A stretch of 64,000 nucleotides of DNA, from the NCBI RefSeq assembly GCF_018141425.1, contig NZ_CP058561.1:1922001-1986000 (forward strand). The letters are read 5' to 3'. The notes beneath the pieces were generated by a model that worked only from the letters and a program-made list of their open reading frames with translations, ran no database searches and was not told the DNA's origin. How positions within the stretch are numbered: position 1 is the first letter of the stretch; every line of letters begins with the position of its first letter. Below, piece after piece: positions 54,657-64,000 of the stretch. Both the position numbers and the translations under genes were made by a program. The stretch is from Vallitalea guaymasensis (GTDB lineage: Bacteria > Bacillota > Clostridia > Lachnospirales > Vallitaleaceae).

Positions 54657-55331
54657 CTATTTAATATATCCACCATTAAAATTACATTCATATATCTTGA
54701 TATCCTCAAAAAATATCTCTTCATATCCTTGAAACCATTCTAATTCTCCATTAACGATACAATGGTATTTGTATTGTCCATTCTGATATACCATAGGCCC
54801 ACGATATGGATACTCTTTAGGTACTAACGCCAATGCCTCTTTTAAGAACCCTTCTGAAAAAACTTCACCAATAATTCTTCCATTATAATTCATTCCCCAA
54901 ATGGGACTATCATCTCTCAATAATAAATCTTCTCCTATGAATTGCTTCTTACCATGATATCTACTGATATATTTAAGATTCCCTTCAGAAAATTGCATAT
55001 CATATGCATTAGACTCTGTATCTTTAACTTCAACAATATCATTAATATGTTTTTTTGCTATACACAAAAATTGTATTATATCCTCATCCTTGCAATCCTG
55101 CTTATTCTCTTCTATATATAAACGGCAATTCTCATCATAATCATTAACTAATTTATCAATACTTACTTTAAAAAGCTCACTCAATAGAATTAATCTAGCA
55201 ATATCAGGATATGACTGTCCAACTTCCCATTTTGCAACTGCCTGTCTTGAAATCCCAATCATCTCGGCTAATTTTTCTTGTGATAATCCTTTTTCTTTCC
55301 TCAATTTCTGTAATTGCTTTTGGAAACTCAT
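54657..55331 (-). CDS. XRE-family regulator with DUF5680-like C-terminus
   Basis: This 224-residue protein has an N-terminal helix-turn-helix of the Cro/C1 type (LRKEKGLSQEKLAEMIGISRQAVAKWEVGQSYPDI). A ~110-residue C-terminal domain follows (EGNLKYISRYHGKKQFIGEDLLL, IWGMNYNGRII, YRGPMVYQNGQYKYHCIVNGELEWFQGYEEIF) of the DUF5680 type, probably ligand-sensing. I start at ATG 55331, which follows GAGGTGAG. An upstream ATG at 55355 lacks a ribosome site. Target genes are unknown. Confidence 0.85.
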   Translation of the reverse strand: MSFQKQLQKLRKEKGLSQEKLAEMIGISRQAVAKWEVGQSYPDIARLILLSELFKVSIDKLVNDYDENCRLYIEENKQDCKDEDIIQFLCIAKKHINDIVEVKDTESNAYDMQFSEGNLKYISRYHGKKQFIGEDLLLRDDSPIWGMNYNGRIIGEVFSEGFLKEALALVPKEYPYRGPMVYQNGQYKYHCIVNGELEWFQGYEEIFFEDIKIYECNFNGGYIK

Positions 55332-55480
55332 TTCACTCACCTCTTCATAGAACATTATACTATTAAATAATTATATTTCTACCAATCAAACATAACATTT
55401 TTGACAACCAACAGTTGCTTTTATATCTTTTTTCATTATTCTATACTATCAACCTTATTTTTTAGAGCCTTATACAGCTA

Positions 55481-55519
55481 AATAGAGGTCTTCCACCTTA
55501 ACAGTGAAAGACCTCTATT
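55481..55519 (-). terminator. stem-loop after the MutS-like gene
   Basis: A 12-bp perfect outer stem (AATAGAGGTCTT with AAGACCTCTATT) and an inner CAC/GTG form a stable hairpin ~35 bases after the MutS-like gene. The U-run is weak. Confidence 0.65.
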
Positions 55520-55554
55520 GTATACTTTTTAGAATTCAAATAACACATTCTACT

Positions 55555-57093
55555 TTATAACTCCATAACTTCTATTCGCTTATTAATCAAATCAACCAAA
55601 TCACCTGGATACTTGATAAATTCCAGTATTTTAATTGCATTACGAGTAGAAGTAATTCCTTTATGAACTTTGTAATCAAATTCAAGAGAATCCTTAGTAA
55701 CATTCTCTGTAAAATAATAATATTCGTAACCCTTCAATTCAGGTAAAATCTGCAAGTCATGTGTTGCAACCAAAGTCTTGGTATTGGCGGCAGCTAAGAG
55801 ATTCAATATCTCCATTGATGCAGCAAGTCTTTCAACTGGATTAGTACCTTTGAATATTTCATCTATAAGTATTAACAACGGAGTCTCATCATTACATGAA
55901 TCAACCATACGTTTAATGGCTTCTGCCTCCATAAGGAAATAACTTTTACCTTGCAAAATATCATCATTAAGACTTATTGAAGTAACAAGCCTATAAAACT
56001 TAGCTCTATGCTCCTTGGATAAACTAGTACAAATACCTTGAGCGAAGAGTGAATTCAACCCTACAGTTCTTAAGAAAGTAGACTTACCGCTCATATTAGA
56101 ACCTGTAATAGCTATTGATGAACCTATATCAATTGTATTGGATATTGGATTTTTCAGTAATGGATGGTACATATCTATTATATTTATATCATCAAATTCA
56201 TTGTCCATATCAGGTTCACAATAATATTTTAAATCCCTGCGATACCTGTCAATACTTAACCCTGCATCTAAATCGCCAACATTATTATATAATCTAATCA
56301 AATCTTTTTTATTTTTATTAATCAAACTTGATACTCTCAAGAAATTAATCTCTTTTATCAAGAACAAGATGTTTATATAATCACCAATAACATCTAATCC
56401 TTCAACCTTGAAGATTGCTGAACCTTTTTTAGTTATCTTGGATAACTTGGAATTCAGTTCTTTCAATCTATCTGCTAGATCAGGTGACACTTTTTCTACT
56501 GATTTCCAATTCTTCTTACTGAAAGACAGTATCTTAATGATATAACCGATAACTTGTAACTGAGCATTATAGGTCATGGAAAATCTAAAATGAATTATAA
56601 TACTAGCGGCCATGGTTATAATGAACAAAGGCAGAGCTGTGAAATTCATTGTAATTAATGAAACAGCAAGTATACCTACATTTAATATTACTAACAATAT
56701 CATACCAATCAACAATAGATTATTAATCAAAAAACCTTTGTTTATAGTCTCTCTAAAATCAAAATCACAATATTTAATCCTTGATAAAGCTAGTCTAAGA
56801 TTATTTGATACTGCCCTGTCTTTCTTGAAGCTGTTGATATGATTTTTACGCTTATTAAAATCTTCTTTATTGTCAGCTGGGTTTCTCAACCAGCAATATA
56901 ACTTTTCTTCTCCTGGTGTTGTCACAGTATGATTGATATCGGCAAAAACATTATCCATATCAAGATCCTGCCAAGTTACTTCATCAATATGCGCTTCAGA
57001 TTCTTTATAGTACTTATTTGTTGAAGCTAACAGTTTAAAATCAATTTCCTTATACTTCTTTTTCCTTATAAAATCCTTATTGCCAAATAACAT
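55555..57093 (-). CDS. MutS-like ATPase with membrane segments
   Basis: This 512-residue protein has the MutS C-terminal ATPase (Walker A GSNMSGKSTFLRTVG, Walker B LLILIDEIFKGTN, then LVATHDLQILPEL) and a core/clamp-like helical region. It lacks the mismatch-recognition domain. Residues ~122-168 are two hydrophobic segments, unusual for a mismatch repair protein and typical of a membrane-associated MutS-like subgroup in Firmicutes. Its role is unknown. I start at ATG 57093, nine bases after GAGG. TTG 57108 and ATG 57102 crowd that site. Confidence 0.88.
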   Translation of the reverse strand: MLFGNKDFIRKKKYKEIDFKLLASTNKYYKESEAHIDEVTWQDLDMDNVFADINHTVTTPGEEKLYCWLRNPADNKEDFNKRKNHINSFKKDRAVSNNLRLALSRIKYCDFDFRETINKGFLINNLLLIGMILLVILNVGILAVSLITMNFTALPLFIITMAASIIIHFRFSMTYNAQLQVIGYIIKILSFSKKNWKSVEKVSPDLADRLKELNSKLSKITKKGSAIFKVEGLDVIGDYINILFLIKEINFLRVSSLINKNKKDLIRLYNNVGDLDAGLSIDRYRRDLKYYCEPDMDNEFDDINIIDMYHPLLKNPISNTIDIGSSIAITGSNMSGKSTFLRTVGLNSLFAQGICTSLSKEHRAKFYRLVTSISLNDDILQGKSYFLMEAEAIKRMVDSCNDETPLLILIDEIFKGTNPVERLAASMEILNLLAAANTKTLVATHDLQILPELKGYEYYYFTENVTKDSLEFDYKVHKGITSTRNAIKILEFIKYPGDLVDLINKRIEVMEL

Positions 57094-57291
57094 TTTTATC
57101 ATCCTCAAGTTTTATAGTGTAAATTACTGCAAAGTATTTAGTACTCCAAGTATTTGATTACTTACTCAATTAGTCAGTCAGTCTAAATTTAATTTATGTA
57201 AATACTATCAGATTATAAAATATAATGCAATATAAGGATGATAAAAATTTTTCCCAATAGATTTTTAATCATATGTTGTAGCATTTTAATA

Positions 57292-59607
57292 TTAATATTT
57301 TATTATATTAAAATTGTATTCTTTGTTATTATCACTGACATAATCAACTATATCACCTTCAACAATTACTTTAACGCAATCTTTATCACTATAAATATTA
57401 ATATCCTGCTTTTGGTTATCTTCTGCATCTACTGTTGTATACATATCCAACTGGATATTTGCCCAATCAATATCCTTAGTACATTGGCTTACAGCAACTT
57501 TAGGTATAATACTTCCATCCTTGACAAATATAAGTATAGGAAGGCTCTCATTCTTTGCACTTATCCATCTGCCCCCTTTGAATCTATTATTAGTTCCATA
57601 CTGCACCCAATCACCTACTGGAAGATAAACTTCTCTCTTATCACAATCAGGTTCAAAAATAGGAGCTACCAACAAATTCTCACCGAAGAAATACTCATCC
57701 TCAATAAGCCAAGCTGTTTTATCTTCAGGGAATTCAAAGAATAATGTTCTCATCATTGGATACCCATTCATAGCACTTTTTACAGCTTCTGTATATATGT
57801 AAGGCATTAATTGATATTTTAATTCTACTGATTCTCTAAAGACTTTAACAAACTCATTACTATATTCCCATGGCTCTTTTGGCGGCTCTCCATGACATCT
57901 GCTGTGAGAAGTCAACATTCCAAAAGGCATCCATCTAGTATATAACTCTTCTGGACTTTTTCGAACAAAACCTCCTATGTCATGGCTCCAGAATGTAAAT
58001 CCGCATAAACCCAAAGATAATCCAGCTCTTAAGGATGCTGCCATAGCACTATCAGTATTTTCTGCATCTCCACCCCAATGCAATGGGTATCTCTGGCTAC
58101 CACTCCAAGCGCTTCTTGCCCATATGATAAATTCATTGTTTACTTCTTTAGTTACCTCTGATACTGCTTTGTTGTATCTTAGAGGATATAAATTGTGTTC
58201 ATAATGACCGCTCTTACCAGAAGCATATCTTCCAAATATAGGCGCAGCTTCACCAAAATCAGCTTTGATGGCTCCTACTCCCATTTCAAGCAACTTCCTA
58301 AGTAGATTCTGATACCATTTTACAGCATCTTCATTACTAAAATCTATTATTGCATCTTCAGTTGGCAGTTCATTATCTTCTGATAATACTACATAACCTT
58401 TTTCTATGGCTTCTGCATATAACTTGTTGTATGGTGTAAAATAAGGCAACTGCCATAAACTAATATGAAAACCTGATTCCTTCAAGTCTTCAATCATCTT
58501 TCTTGGGTCATCAAATCTGTTTTTTGAGAATTCGTAATCACAACGCCAATCTTTTTCAAACCACCCTGTATCAATATGAATAACATCACAAGGTATTTTA
58601 TTTTCTCTTAATCTATGTGCTACCTGCCTGACTTCATCTTCTGCTTTATATGTAATCCTGCTCATCCATAATCCAAAAGACCATAAAGGAGGAACTTCAC
58701 TTCTACCAGTTAATGCTGTATATTCTGATACTACTTCCTTAGGATTACCTATGAAAATGAACATATCAACCGTATTATCGCTTACATAAGTTGTCAAAGT
58801 ATCATCATACAGTGAACCGAAATCAAAGCTCATTGGTGTAGATGTATTAACAAACATTCCATAACCTCTGGAACTAATATAAAATGGTATAGGCTTGTAC
58901 ATATCCTTAGTCTGAGCTCCATTAGCATCTATTGTACATAGAGGGATATATTGTCCCCTTTTGTTTAGCCTAGTAAAAGATTCACCGCATCCATAGATCT
59001 TTTCATCATGGGCAAGCCCAAAAGATGCTGCCATCATCTTTTTGAAATCACTAGAACGTCTAACAATAGAAAAAGGAATGGGTTCATTATTTTTCAAGCA
59101 GTAACTATCTCCAAAAGTACGAGTTTGAGTTATAATATTGTCTTTATCATCATATATAAAAATCCTGAAAGGATTATATTCCAAAACAACTTTCCCATAT
59201 TTACTTGAATATGTTATTTTATCATTACCTTCTTCAACATCCCAATTATATTTTGCTGGTTCTTTCAAGAGCATCATAGACTGCTCTTCCTTAACAATCC
59301 TATTTCCAAGATTAAATTTCAGCCTAATAGTTCTATCTGAAACAAATGAAATAGAAAAAGGATAACATGGGTTTTCCTCATATTCTGGGGGGAATTCCCA
59401 TATAGGTGTTTTTTCATAACTTAACGCTATATTGTTGAATGCCATTCTTGGCTTATTACTGTAACGATCCCATCTAATCTTTCCCGTTTGACTATTCTTA
59501 TCAAAATCACTTACTTGTACTGCATTGAAGATTAAGTCATTATCTCCTGAAAACATTTCTCTTATATCAATAGTTTTATTTAGCAAATCACTTTTAGTAT
59601 GTATCAT
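57292..59607 (-). CDS. yicI: GH31 alpha-xylosidase (YicI-like)
   Basis: This 771-residue glycoside hydrolase 31 has the nucleophile aspartate near residue 450 in AIKADFGEAAP and the acid/base aspartate near 514 in ARSAWSGSQRYPLHWGGD. The KxDFGE motif and length (YicI is 772) point to alpha-xylosidase over alpha-glucosidase. No signal peptide is seen, so it acts in the cytoplasm on imported oligosaccharides, releasing alpha-xylose (for example from xyloglucan pieces). I start at ATG 59607, after AAGGGTGAT. An ATG five codons earlier overlaps that site. It ends a sugar importer operon. Confidence 0.93.
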   Translation of the reverse strand: MIHTKSDLLNKTIDIREMFSGDNDLIFNAVQVSDFDKNSQTGKIRWDRYSNKPRMAFNNIALSYEKTPIWEFPPEYEENPCYPFSISFVSDRTIRLKFNLGNRIVKEEQSMMLLKEPAKYNWDVEEGNDKITYSSKYGKVVLEYNPFRIFIYDDKDNIITQTRTFGDSYCLKNNEPIPFSIVRRSSDFKKMMAASFGLAHDEKIYGCGESFTRLNKRGQYIPLCTIDANGAQTKDMYKPIPFYISSRGYGMFVNTSTPMSFDFGSLYDDTLTTYVSDNTVDMFIFIGNPKEVVSEYTALTGRSEVPPLWSFGLWMSRITYKAEDEVRQVAHRLRENKIPCDVIHIDTGWFEKDWRCDYEFSKNRFDDPRKMIEDLKESGFHISLWQLPYFTPYNKLYAEAIEKGYVVLSEDNELPTEDAIIDFSNEDAVKWYQNLLRKLLEMGVGAIKADFGEAAPIFGRYASGKSGHYEHNLYPLRYNKAVSEVTKEVNNEFIIWARSAWSGSQRYPLHWGGDAENTDSAMAASLRAGLSLGLCGFTFWSHDIGGFVRKSPEELYTRWMPFGMLTSHSRCHGEPPKEPWEYSNEFVKVFRESVELKYQLMPYIYTEAVKSAMNGYPMMRTLFFEFPEDKTAWLIEDEYFFGENLLVAPIFEPDCDKREVYLPVGDWVQYGTNNRFKGGRWISAKNESLPILIFVKDGSIIPKVAVSQCTKDIDWANIQLDMYTTVDAEDNQKQDINIYSDKDCVKVIVEGDIVDYVSDNNKEYNFNIIKY

Positions 59608-59641
59608 AATATCACCCTTCATAATTGAATTTAACTATAAT

Positions 59642-60523
59642 TTACCCCTTTACGGAACCAATAACAAGTCCTTTCACAAAATATTTTTGAACAAAAGGAT
59701 ATATACATAGAATTGGTATGATAGCTATTACCAACTGAGCCGCTGTAAAATTCTTATCAGAAAGCATTTTGACATATTCTATGTCTGAGGCTGTTATTTT
59801 TCCTTCTGCAAAAGACGGCAACAGCATCTGTCTCAAATAAGTCTGTAACGGAAACTTTGCTTGGTCGTTAAGATATATCATACCCATGAACCATTCATTC
59901 CAGTGACCTACTGCTTCAAATAAGGTCAATGTAGCAATACCCGGTTTTGACAAGGGTAAAAATATTTTGAACAGAATGTTGAAATGACCTGCTCCATCAA
60001 TCATTGCTGCTTCTGATAAGCTTTTTGGAAGAGAACGATAGAAGTTCATCATTAATATAATAGAAAATATAGGTACAGCACCTGGCCATATCAAAGCCCA
60101 GAAGGAGTTAAGAAGTCCTACATCCCTTACCACTAGATAAGTAGGAATCAGACCTCCCTTGAACAACATTGGAAATACTAAGAGCCATACTAAAAATGTT
60201 CTGCCTTTTAATTGATTGGATTCCTTTGATAAAGGATATGCTGTTACGCATATTATGAACATGTTAACGCTGACACCCACTAGAACTCTACCCATAGATA
60301 CAAAAAATGCACGAACAAAATCCCATGAGGACAGTACTCTCTCATAAGCCAATGTATGGAATCCAACAGGCCATAAAGTAACTAAATTAGCTGACGTCGC
60401 TGCTTTGTTACTGAAAGATACTGCTATTATATGAATTATAGGTATTAGGCATGATAATGCTAATAACCCTAAAAATATGTAGTTAAATCCATCAAATGCT
60501 TTTGACCCAACTGATTTTTTCAA
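59642..60523 (-). CDS. carbohydrate ABC transporter permease (LplC/YtcP type)
   Basis: This 293-residue membrane protein has about six hydrophobic segments and the EAA loop SLSEAAMIDGAGHFNILFKIFLPLSKPGIATL that contacts the ATPase. It resembles LplC/YtcP permeases of the CUT1 family. The TTG start at 60523 has GAGGTGAG nine bases upstream. It is co-transcribed with the other permease and the GH31 gene. No ATPase gene is present, as is usual for CUT1 systems sharing a common MsmX-like ATPase. Confidence 0.92.
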   Translation of the reverse strand: MKKSVGSKAFDGFNYIFLGLLALSCLIPIIHIIAVSFSNKAATSANLVTLWPVGFHTLAYERVLSSWDFVRAFFVSMGRVLVGVSVNMFIICVTAYPLSKESNQLKGRTFLVWLLVFPMLFKGGLIPTYLVVRDVGLLNSFWALIWPGAVPIFSIILMMNFYRSLPKSLSEAAMIDGAGHFNILFKIFLPLSKPGIATLTLFEAVGHWNEWFMGMIYLNDQAKFPLQTYLRQMLLPSFAEGKITASDIEYVKMLSDKNFTAAQLVIAIIPILCIYPFVQKYFVKGLVIGSVKG

Positions 60524-60540
60524 TATTTCTCACCTCTTTA

Positions 60541-61467
60541 CTAGAAAATTCTATAGTCTGCGAATTTATATGCTAATGTATAGGAAATACCTATCATAAT
60601 GAATGATACAACTGATTTGAACAGCCCTACAGCAGTAGACAGACTGAATTGTGCGCTTTCAAGTCCTACCCTGTAAACAAATGTATCAATAATATCACCA
60701 GTCTCATAAACTACCTCGTTGTACATAATCAATATCTGGTCAAACCCAGCGTTCAATATATTTCCTATACTAAGAGTTGCAAGCAGTATAATGGTAGGAA
60801 GAATCCCTGGCAGAGTTATATGCAAGGCTTGTTTCAAACGATTAGCTCCATCCATCCTGGCTGATTCATATAATTGAGGGTCAATACCTGTCATAGCCGC
60901 TAGATAGATGATTGCCCCATAACCAAAACTTTTCCATACATCCGTCAAAATCATTGTCCCTCTAAAATATCTGTTATCACCTAGAAACATGATACTCTCA
61001 TGCCCAAAAAGATTGATGACCTGATTAATCAAACCATCGGCAGAAAGTAAATCAACGAAGATACCCCCAATAATAACCCAGGACAGAAAATATGGGAGAT
61101 AAACAATGGTCTGAACCGTTTTTTTGTATCTTCTATTTTTGATTTCATTGAGTAACAGTGCGAATACAATTGAAAATAAAGTACCTATCAAAATTTTACC
61201 AATAGCCATTATCAAGGTATTGCTTAAGATTTCTTTGAAATCAGGCATTTCAAAGACGTATTTGAACCATTTCAATCCAACGAATGGAGAACCAAAGAAA
61301 CCATTGACTGGTTGATAATCCTGAAAAGCTATAGAAACACCATACATCGGATAATAGGAAAAAATCAAAAGTAAAATTCCAGCAGGTATAAGCATAATGT
61401 ATAGAGGCCAATTCTGTTTCATATTCCATTTGGTCTTAATCCTATGTACAGATTGTTTATTAACCAC
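60541..61467 (-). CDS. carbohydrate ABC transporter permease (LplB/YtcQ-partner type)
   Basis: This 308-residue permease has six hydrophobic segments and the EAA loop QLYESARMDGANRLKQALHITLPGILPTI. It is of the LplB/YteP type and pairs with the permease at 59642-60523 to form the channel. The GTG start at 61467 follows GGAGG. The two genes are 17 bases apart. A stem-loop separates this gene from the binding-protein gene. Confidence 0.92.
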   Translation of the reverse strand: MVNKQSVHRIKTKWNMKQNWPLYIMLIPAGILLLIFSYYPMYGVSIAFQDYQPVNGFFGSPFVGLKWFKYVFEMPDFKEILSNTLIMAIGKILIGTLFSIVFALLLNEIKNRRYKKTVQTIVYLPYFLSWVIIGGIFVDLLSADGLINQVINLFGHESIMFLGDNRYFRGTMILTDVWKSFGYGAIIYLAAMTGIDPQLYESARMDGANRLKQALHITLPGILPTIILLATLSIGNILNAGFDQILIMYNEVVYETGDIIDTFVYRVGLESAQFSLSTAVGLFKSVVSFIMIGISYTLAYKFADYRIF

Positions 61468-61545
61468 TTTTTACGTACCTCCTTCAATATTTTTTATCTA
61501 ATAATTCATAATATTTTGTCTTTTATTAGTAGATTTGTTGTAAAG

Positions 61546-61565
61546 GGGGCTGCCAATACAGCCCC
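61546..61565 (-). terminator. intercistronic stem-loop after the binding-protein gene
   Basis: GGGGCTG/CAGCCCC, a 7-bp G+C-rich stem with a six-base loop and a short U-tract, lies just past the binding-protein stop. It probably lowers read-through or protects the mRNA, so that binding protein exceeds the permeases. Confidence 0.75.
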
Positions 61566-61575
61566 ATATAATTTA

Positions 61576-63327
61576 TTATTTGTTTTTATACCATTCGTTG
61601 ACTTCTTTAGTTATTTGTTCTCCACCTGCTTTGTACCATTCATCAATAAATTCGTCAAAAGCGGAAATAGGTTTTTCTCCTATTATTATTTTAGTAAATG
61701 TTTCTGATTGAAGTTTCTCTAGGTATGTATTTTTGTCAACCATTGTTTTTGTAGGTGCACTTTGGAACTCATTAAGTTCTATTATATCTTGTTCTAATAC
61801 TTGCTGATATAGATCAAGGTTGGCTACATGAGTATCCATCATAGTTGGATATTGTCTAAAGTTATCCATGTAATCACGATAAGCATCCATATCCAGCTGG
61901 TCAAGAGTATCATTTTTATAAGCATCTGCCATTCTTAAGTATTTATCAAATAATTCCATTGGATAATGGTTGTATTTGAATCCATAGAATGTATGAACAG
62001 GATTACCAGGATAAGTATTGAAGAATACATCTGGTCCTTCAACAGAATATTCCCAAATCTGGTCTTCAGGGTCTGCATCTGGATTAATTGGGTCTTTTGC
62101 TTCTTCATATGGATATTTGAACTCATAACCATACTCATTTTTCATTAAATCCCTTAATTCCTTGTTGTCTCTATATTGTGAGTCTAGATGTTCATTCAAC
62201 ATATATATGAGAGCTTCTGGATGTTCACAATTAGCACTGATAGCACGACCATAGTTAAAATATCCGTTATCTATATCATGCATTACACTAGCTTTTCCAT
62301 CTGGTCCTTTTAATGGTGGAACAGGTACCATGTAAGAATCTGGAGCATTGGTCATTAGATCTGGGAAAGGCCAAAATACATACCACCAGTTCCCGTATAT
62401 AGCCATACCTTTACCTGCTACAAAAGACTCCATGTTCTTGGTATCATCTTTCACGAAGAATTCTTTATCAATGTATCCTTTTTCATACCAATCCCTTAAT
62501 GTCTGTAAACCTTCTTTTACTTTTGGCTGTACACTACCAAAAACCAATTCACCATTTTCATCTTTAACCCATTTATCCGGATATGCTCCATGTGCTTCCA
62601 TTATAGGTTGGATGTTATATACATATGGTAGTCCATCACTATGTTTTGCTTTATAAGCAGCCAATATATCTTCGAATTCTGCTAATGTAGTTGGAATATC
62701 TTTTCCTAGCTCATCTAGCACGTCTTTTCTTAACCACATATTCTTCCAGTTAGCTGCAAATAAGTCGTCAGCTTCTGGGAATGCATAATATTTACCATCT
62801 TTTGAGAACATTGAGAAGAAGTTTCCATCAAGCTGGTCTTGGAATTGTTCAATCATATATTTAGTAAGAGGTGAAGCATATTCTTCTATCAAATCGTTCA
62901 AAGGTAGAATCATTCCTGAATCAATCAGATTAGAACAAACATCTCCAGCTTCAACACTAATGATATCTGGAATATCATTACTTACAATGGCTAAATTCAA
63001 CTTCTGATTATCTGTCTCTACATCTGGAACAAGCCATTTACGCTCATATTTGATTCCTAATTGTTCTTCAGCCCATTTTTCATATTGACCATAGTCTTTA
63101 TCATTCTTCTTGTTTCTATGACCTGTCAAAGTTATGGCTGGCTCATATTTATGAAACCATTTATCCTTACCTTCTTCAACAGTGTCAGATTCTTTTGAAT
63201 CTCCATTTTCTTGATTTACAGAACTATTATCAACTTCTTTTTTTGTATCATCTTTTTTACTGCATCCTGAAAAAACTAATCCTGTAGCCATGATTAAAAC
63301 AACTAATAAGCTAATTGTTCTTTTCAT
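61576..63327 (-). CDS. extracellular sugar-binding lipoprotein (LplA/YtcQ type)
   Basis: This 583-residue solute-binding protein has a lipoprotein signal with the lipobox SGC at Cys22, then a polar linker rich in Lys/Asp/Ser. The family-1-like domain contains LNLAIVSNDIPDIISVEAG and KYYAFPEADDLFAANWKNMWLRKDVLDELG. It is much longer than typical (~420), as in LplA/YtcQ proteins. It captures oligosaccharides outside the cell for the two permeases. With GH31 xylosidase, xylose-branched oligosaccharides are likely. Its gene is divergent from a sensor kinase. Confidence 0.92.
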   Translation of the reverse strand: MKRTISLLVVLIMATGLVFSGCSKKDDTKKEVDNSSVNQENGDSKESDTVEEGKDKWFHKYEPAITLTGHRNKKNDKDYGQYEKWAEEQLGIKYERKWLVPDVETDNQKLNLAIVSNDIPDIISVEAGDVCSNLIDSGMILPLNDLIEEYASPLTKYMIEQFQDQLDGNFFSMFSKDGKYYAFPEADDLFAANWKNMWLRKDVLDELGKDIPTTLAEFEDILAAYKAKHSDGLPYVYNIQPIMEAHGAYPDKWVKDENGELVFGSVQPKVKEGLQTLRDWYEKGYIDKEFFVKDDTKNMESFVAGKGMAIYGNWWYVFWPFPDLMTNAPDSYMVPVPPLKGPDGKASVMHDIDNGYFNYGRAISANCEHPEALIYMLNEHLDSQYRDNKELRDLMKNEYGYEFKYPYEEAKDPINPDADPEDQIWEYSVEGPDVFFNTYPGNPVHTFYGFKYNHYPMELFDKYLRMADAYKNDTLDQLDMDAYRDYMDNFRQYPTMMDTHVANLDLYQQVLEQDIIELNEFQSAPTKTMVDKNTYLEKLQSETFTKIIIGEKPISAFDEFIDEWYKAGGEQITKEVNEWYKNK

Positions 63328-63432
63328 CTTCTATCTCCTCCTTAAAATTTATAATGCACTTATAATTTATAGTATTTTTTAGTATTTCACCACAACATAT
63401 TTTAATATTTCTTGCTCAATATTAACATGTTA

Positions 63433-63462
63433 TTGCATTTTTATTAATTTCCATTGTATATT
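63433..63462 (+). promoter_or_regulatory. candidate sigma-A promoter of the sensor kinase gene
   Basis: TTGCAT, 18 bases, TATATT on the plus strand, about 50 bases before the start codon. This is a plausible but not unique match in AT-rich DNA. Confidence 0.35.
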
Positions 63463-63514
63463 ACCCTAATTTTTAATAGAATTGATATATAGACATCAAT
63501 AAAAGGAGCTTGCC

Positions 63515-64000
63515 ATGAGACATATACTGAGATCTTCATTATCAAAAAAACTTATTATAAATTTCCTCATTGTAATAATTATAATAACTCTAATCAATCT
63601 ATGGGTCAGTTACACTAACGTGGGATTGGTTAAAAAAGAAGTCCTTGATTCATATTCCAACTCTCTTCATTTGTTATCAGAGGAATTAAATAATCTATTG
63701 CTTGATAAAGAAACTGTTGCTAAACAATTAGTATATGATGATGATATATTGGCACTGAACCAGTCACCACAAAATAAGGTTTCTTGGGAATATATGGAGC
63801 TATATAAAAAATTGAAATTCATACATGGCACCAATGCTCTCCAATCTCACATCATGGTTTTTCTATATAATAAGAAATTACTATTTTCATCAATATATGG
63901 TACAGATTATATTGACGAAACCTATAATTTCAATAACTTCTTTGATGCAAGGAAAAACAGTCAATGGATATATAAATACAGTAACTTAGAGGATAATTAC
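63515..64000 (+). CDS. sensor histidine kinase, N-terminal part (YesM type), cut by window edge
   Basis: The first 162 codons are present and the rest lies beyond the window. The N-terminus has one hydrophobic segment (LIINFLIVIIIITLINLWVSY) and the start of an extracytoplasmic sensor domain (EVLDSYSNSLHLLSEELNNLLL), the layout of YesM-type kinases beside LplABC-type sugar importers. The catalytic domains are not visible, so the call depends on N-terminal pattern and neighbours. ATG 63515 follows AAAAGGAG. It is divergent from the importer operon and probably controls it with a downstream response regulator. Confidence 0.7.
   Translation, partial: MRHILRSSLSKKLIINFLIVIIIITLINLWVSYTNVGLVKKEVLDSYSNSLHLLSEELNNLLLDKETVAKQLVYDDDILALNQSPQNKVSWEYMELYKKLKFIHGTNALQSHIMVFLYNKKLLFSSIYGTDYIDETYNFNNFFDARKNSQWIYKYSNLEDNY

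Overview
The window reads as chromosome of a motile, endospore-forming, low-GC member of the Clostridia, most like the Lachnospirales/Vallitalea type. That placement is an inference. It rests on very AT-rich intergenic DNA, Firmicutes-type ribosome binding sites (AGGAGG), sporulation genes (spoIID, spoIIQ, spoIIID, mbl), Gram-positive style FliW/CsrA flagellin control and Firmicutes PTS regulation. Nearly all genes are on the minus strand, so transcription mostly runs from high to low coordinates. I see no rRNA, tRNA, transposase or CRISPR array.

Region 1-10.8 kb is a surface or flagellar glycan locus. It holds a TPR-glycosyltransferase, a glucose-1-phosphate cytidylyltransferase, a NeuB-type synthase fused to a cupin, a thiamine-diphosphate enzyme of the acetolactate synthase fold, a HAD phosphatase, two FkbM methyltransferases, a sugar epimerase/dehydratase and a radical SAM/SPASM protein. 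It lies directly downstream of two tandem flagellin genes. CDP-glucose formation beside a ThDP carboligase suggests a branched-chain CDP-sugar.

Region 10.8-20.8 kb is a late flagellar operon: flgM, flgN, two flgK paralogues, flgL, fliW, csrA and two flagellins, preceded by comF and yvyF. Sigma-28 promoters precede flgM and the flagellins. Both flagellin leaders carry the same CsrA-type hairpin. recD2 lies at 20.8-23.1 kb, and upstream of it is a 171-bp structured element closed by a perfect 21-bp inverted repeat.

Region 23.5-29.6 kb is a PTS operon: ptsH, ptsI, a GlcT-like antiterminator, a half-length EIIC, a GlcNAc/glucose-type EIICB, EIIA and a second HPr. Two RAT/terminator switches control it, one before ptsH and one right after the antiterminator gene. 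Region 29.6-31.8 kb holds metK and a small membrane protein behind an S-box-like leader.

Region 31.8-46.1 kb has a phosphodiester-glycosidase protein and the conserved block spoIID-spoIIQ-apbE-spoIIID-mbl-flgF/G-flgG-flgJ, then glycogen phosphorylase and ileS. Region 46.4-48.4 kb is a WXG/LXG-like polymorphic toxin with a probable immunity gene. Region 48.6-53.1 kb is a tryptophan-utilisation module (tryptophanase, NSS transporter, RidA and a divergent YheO-type regulator). Region 53.2-57.1 kb holds housekeeping and orphan genes. Region 57.3-64 kb is a GH31 alpha-xylosidase with an Lpl/YtcQ-type ABC importer and the start of a divergent sensor kinase, cut by the window edge.
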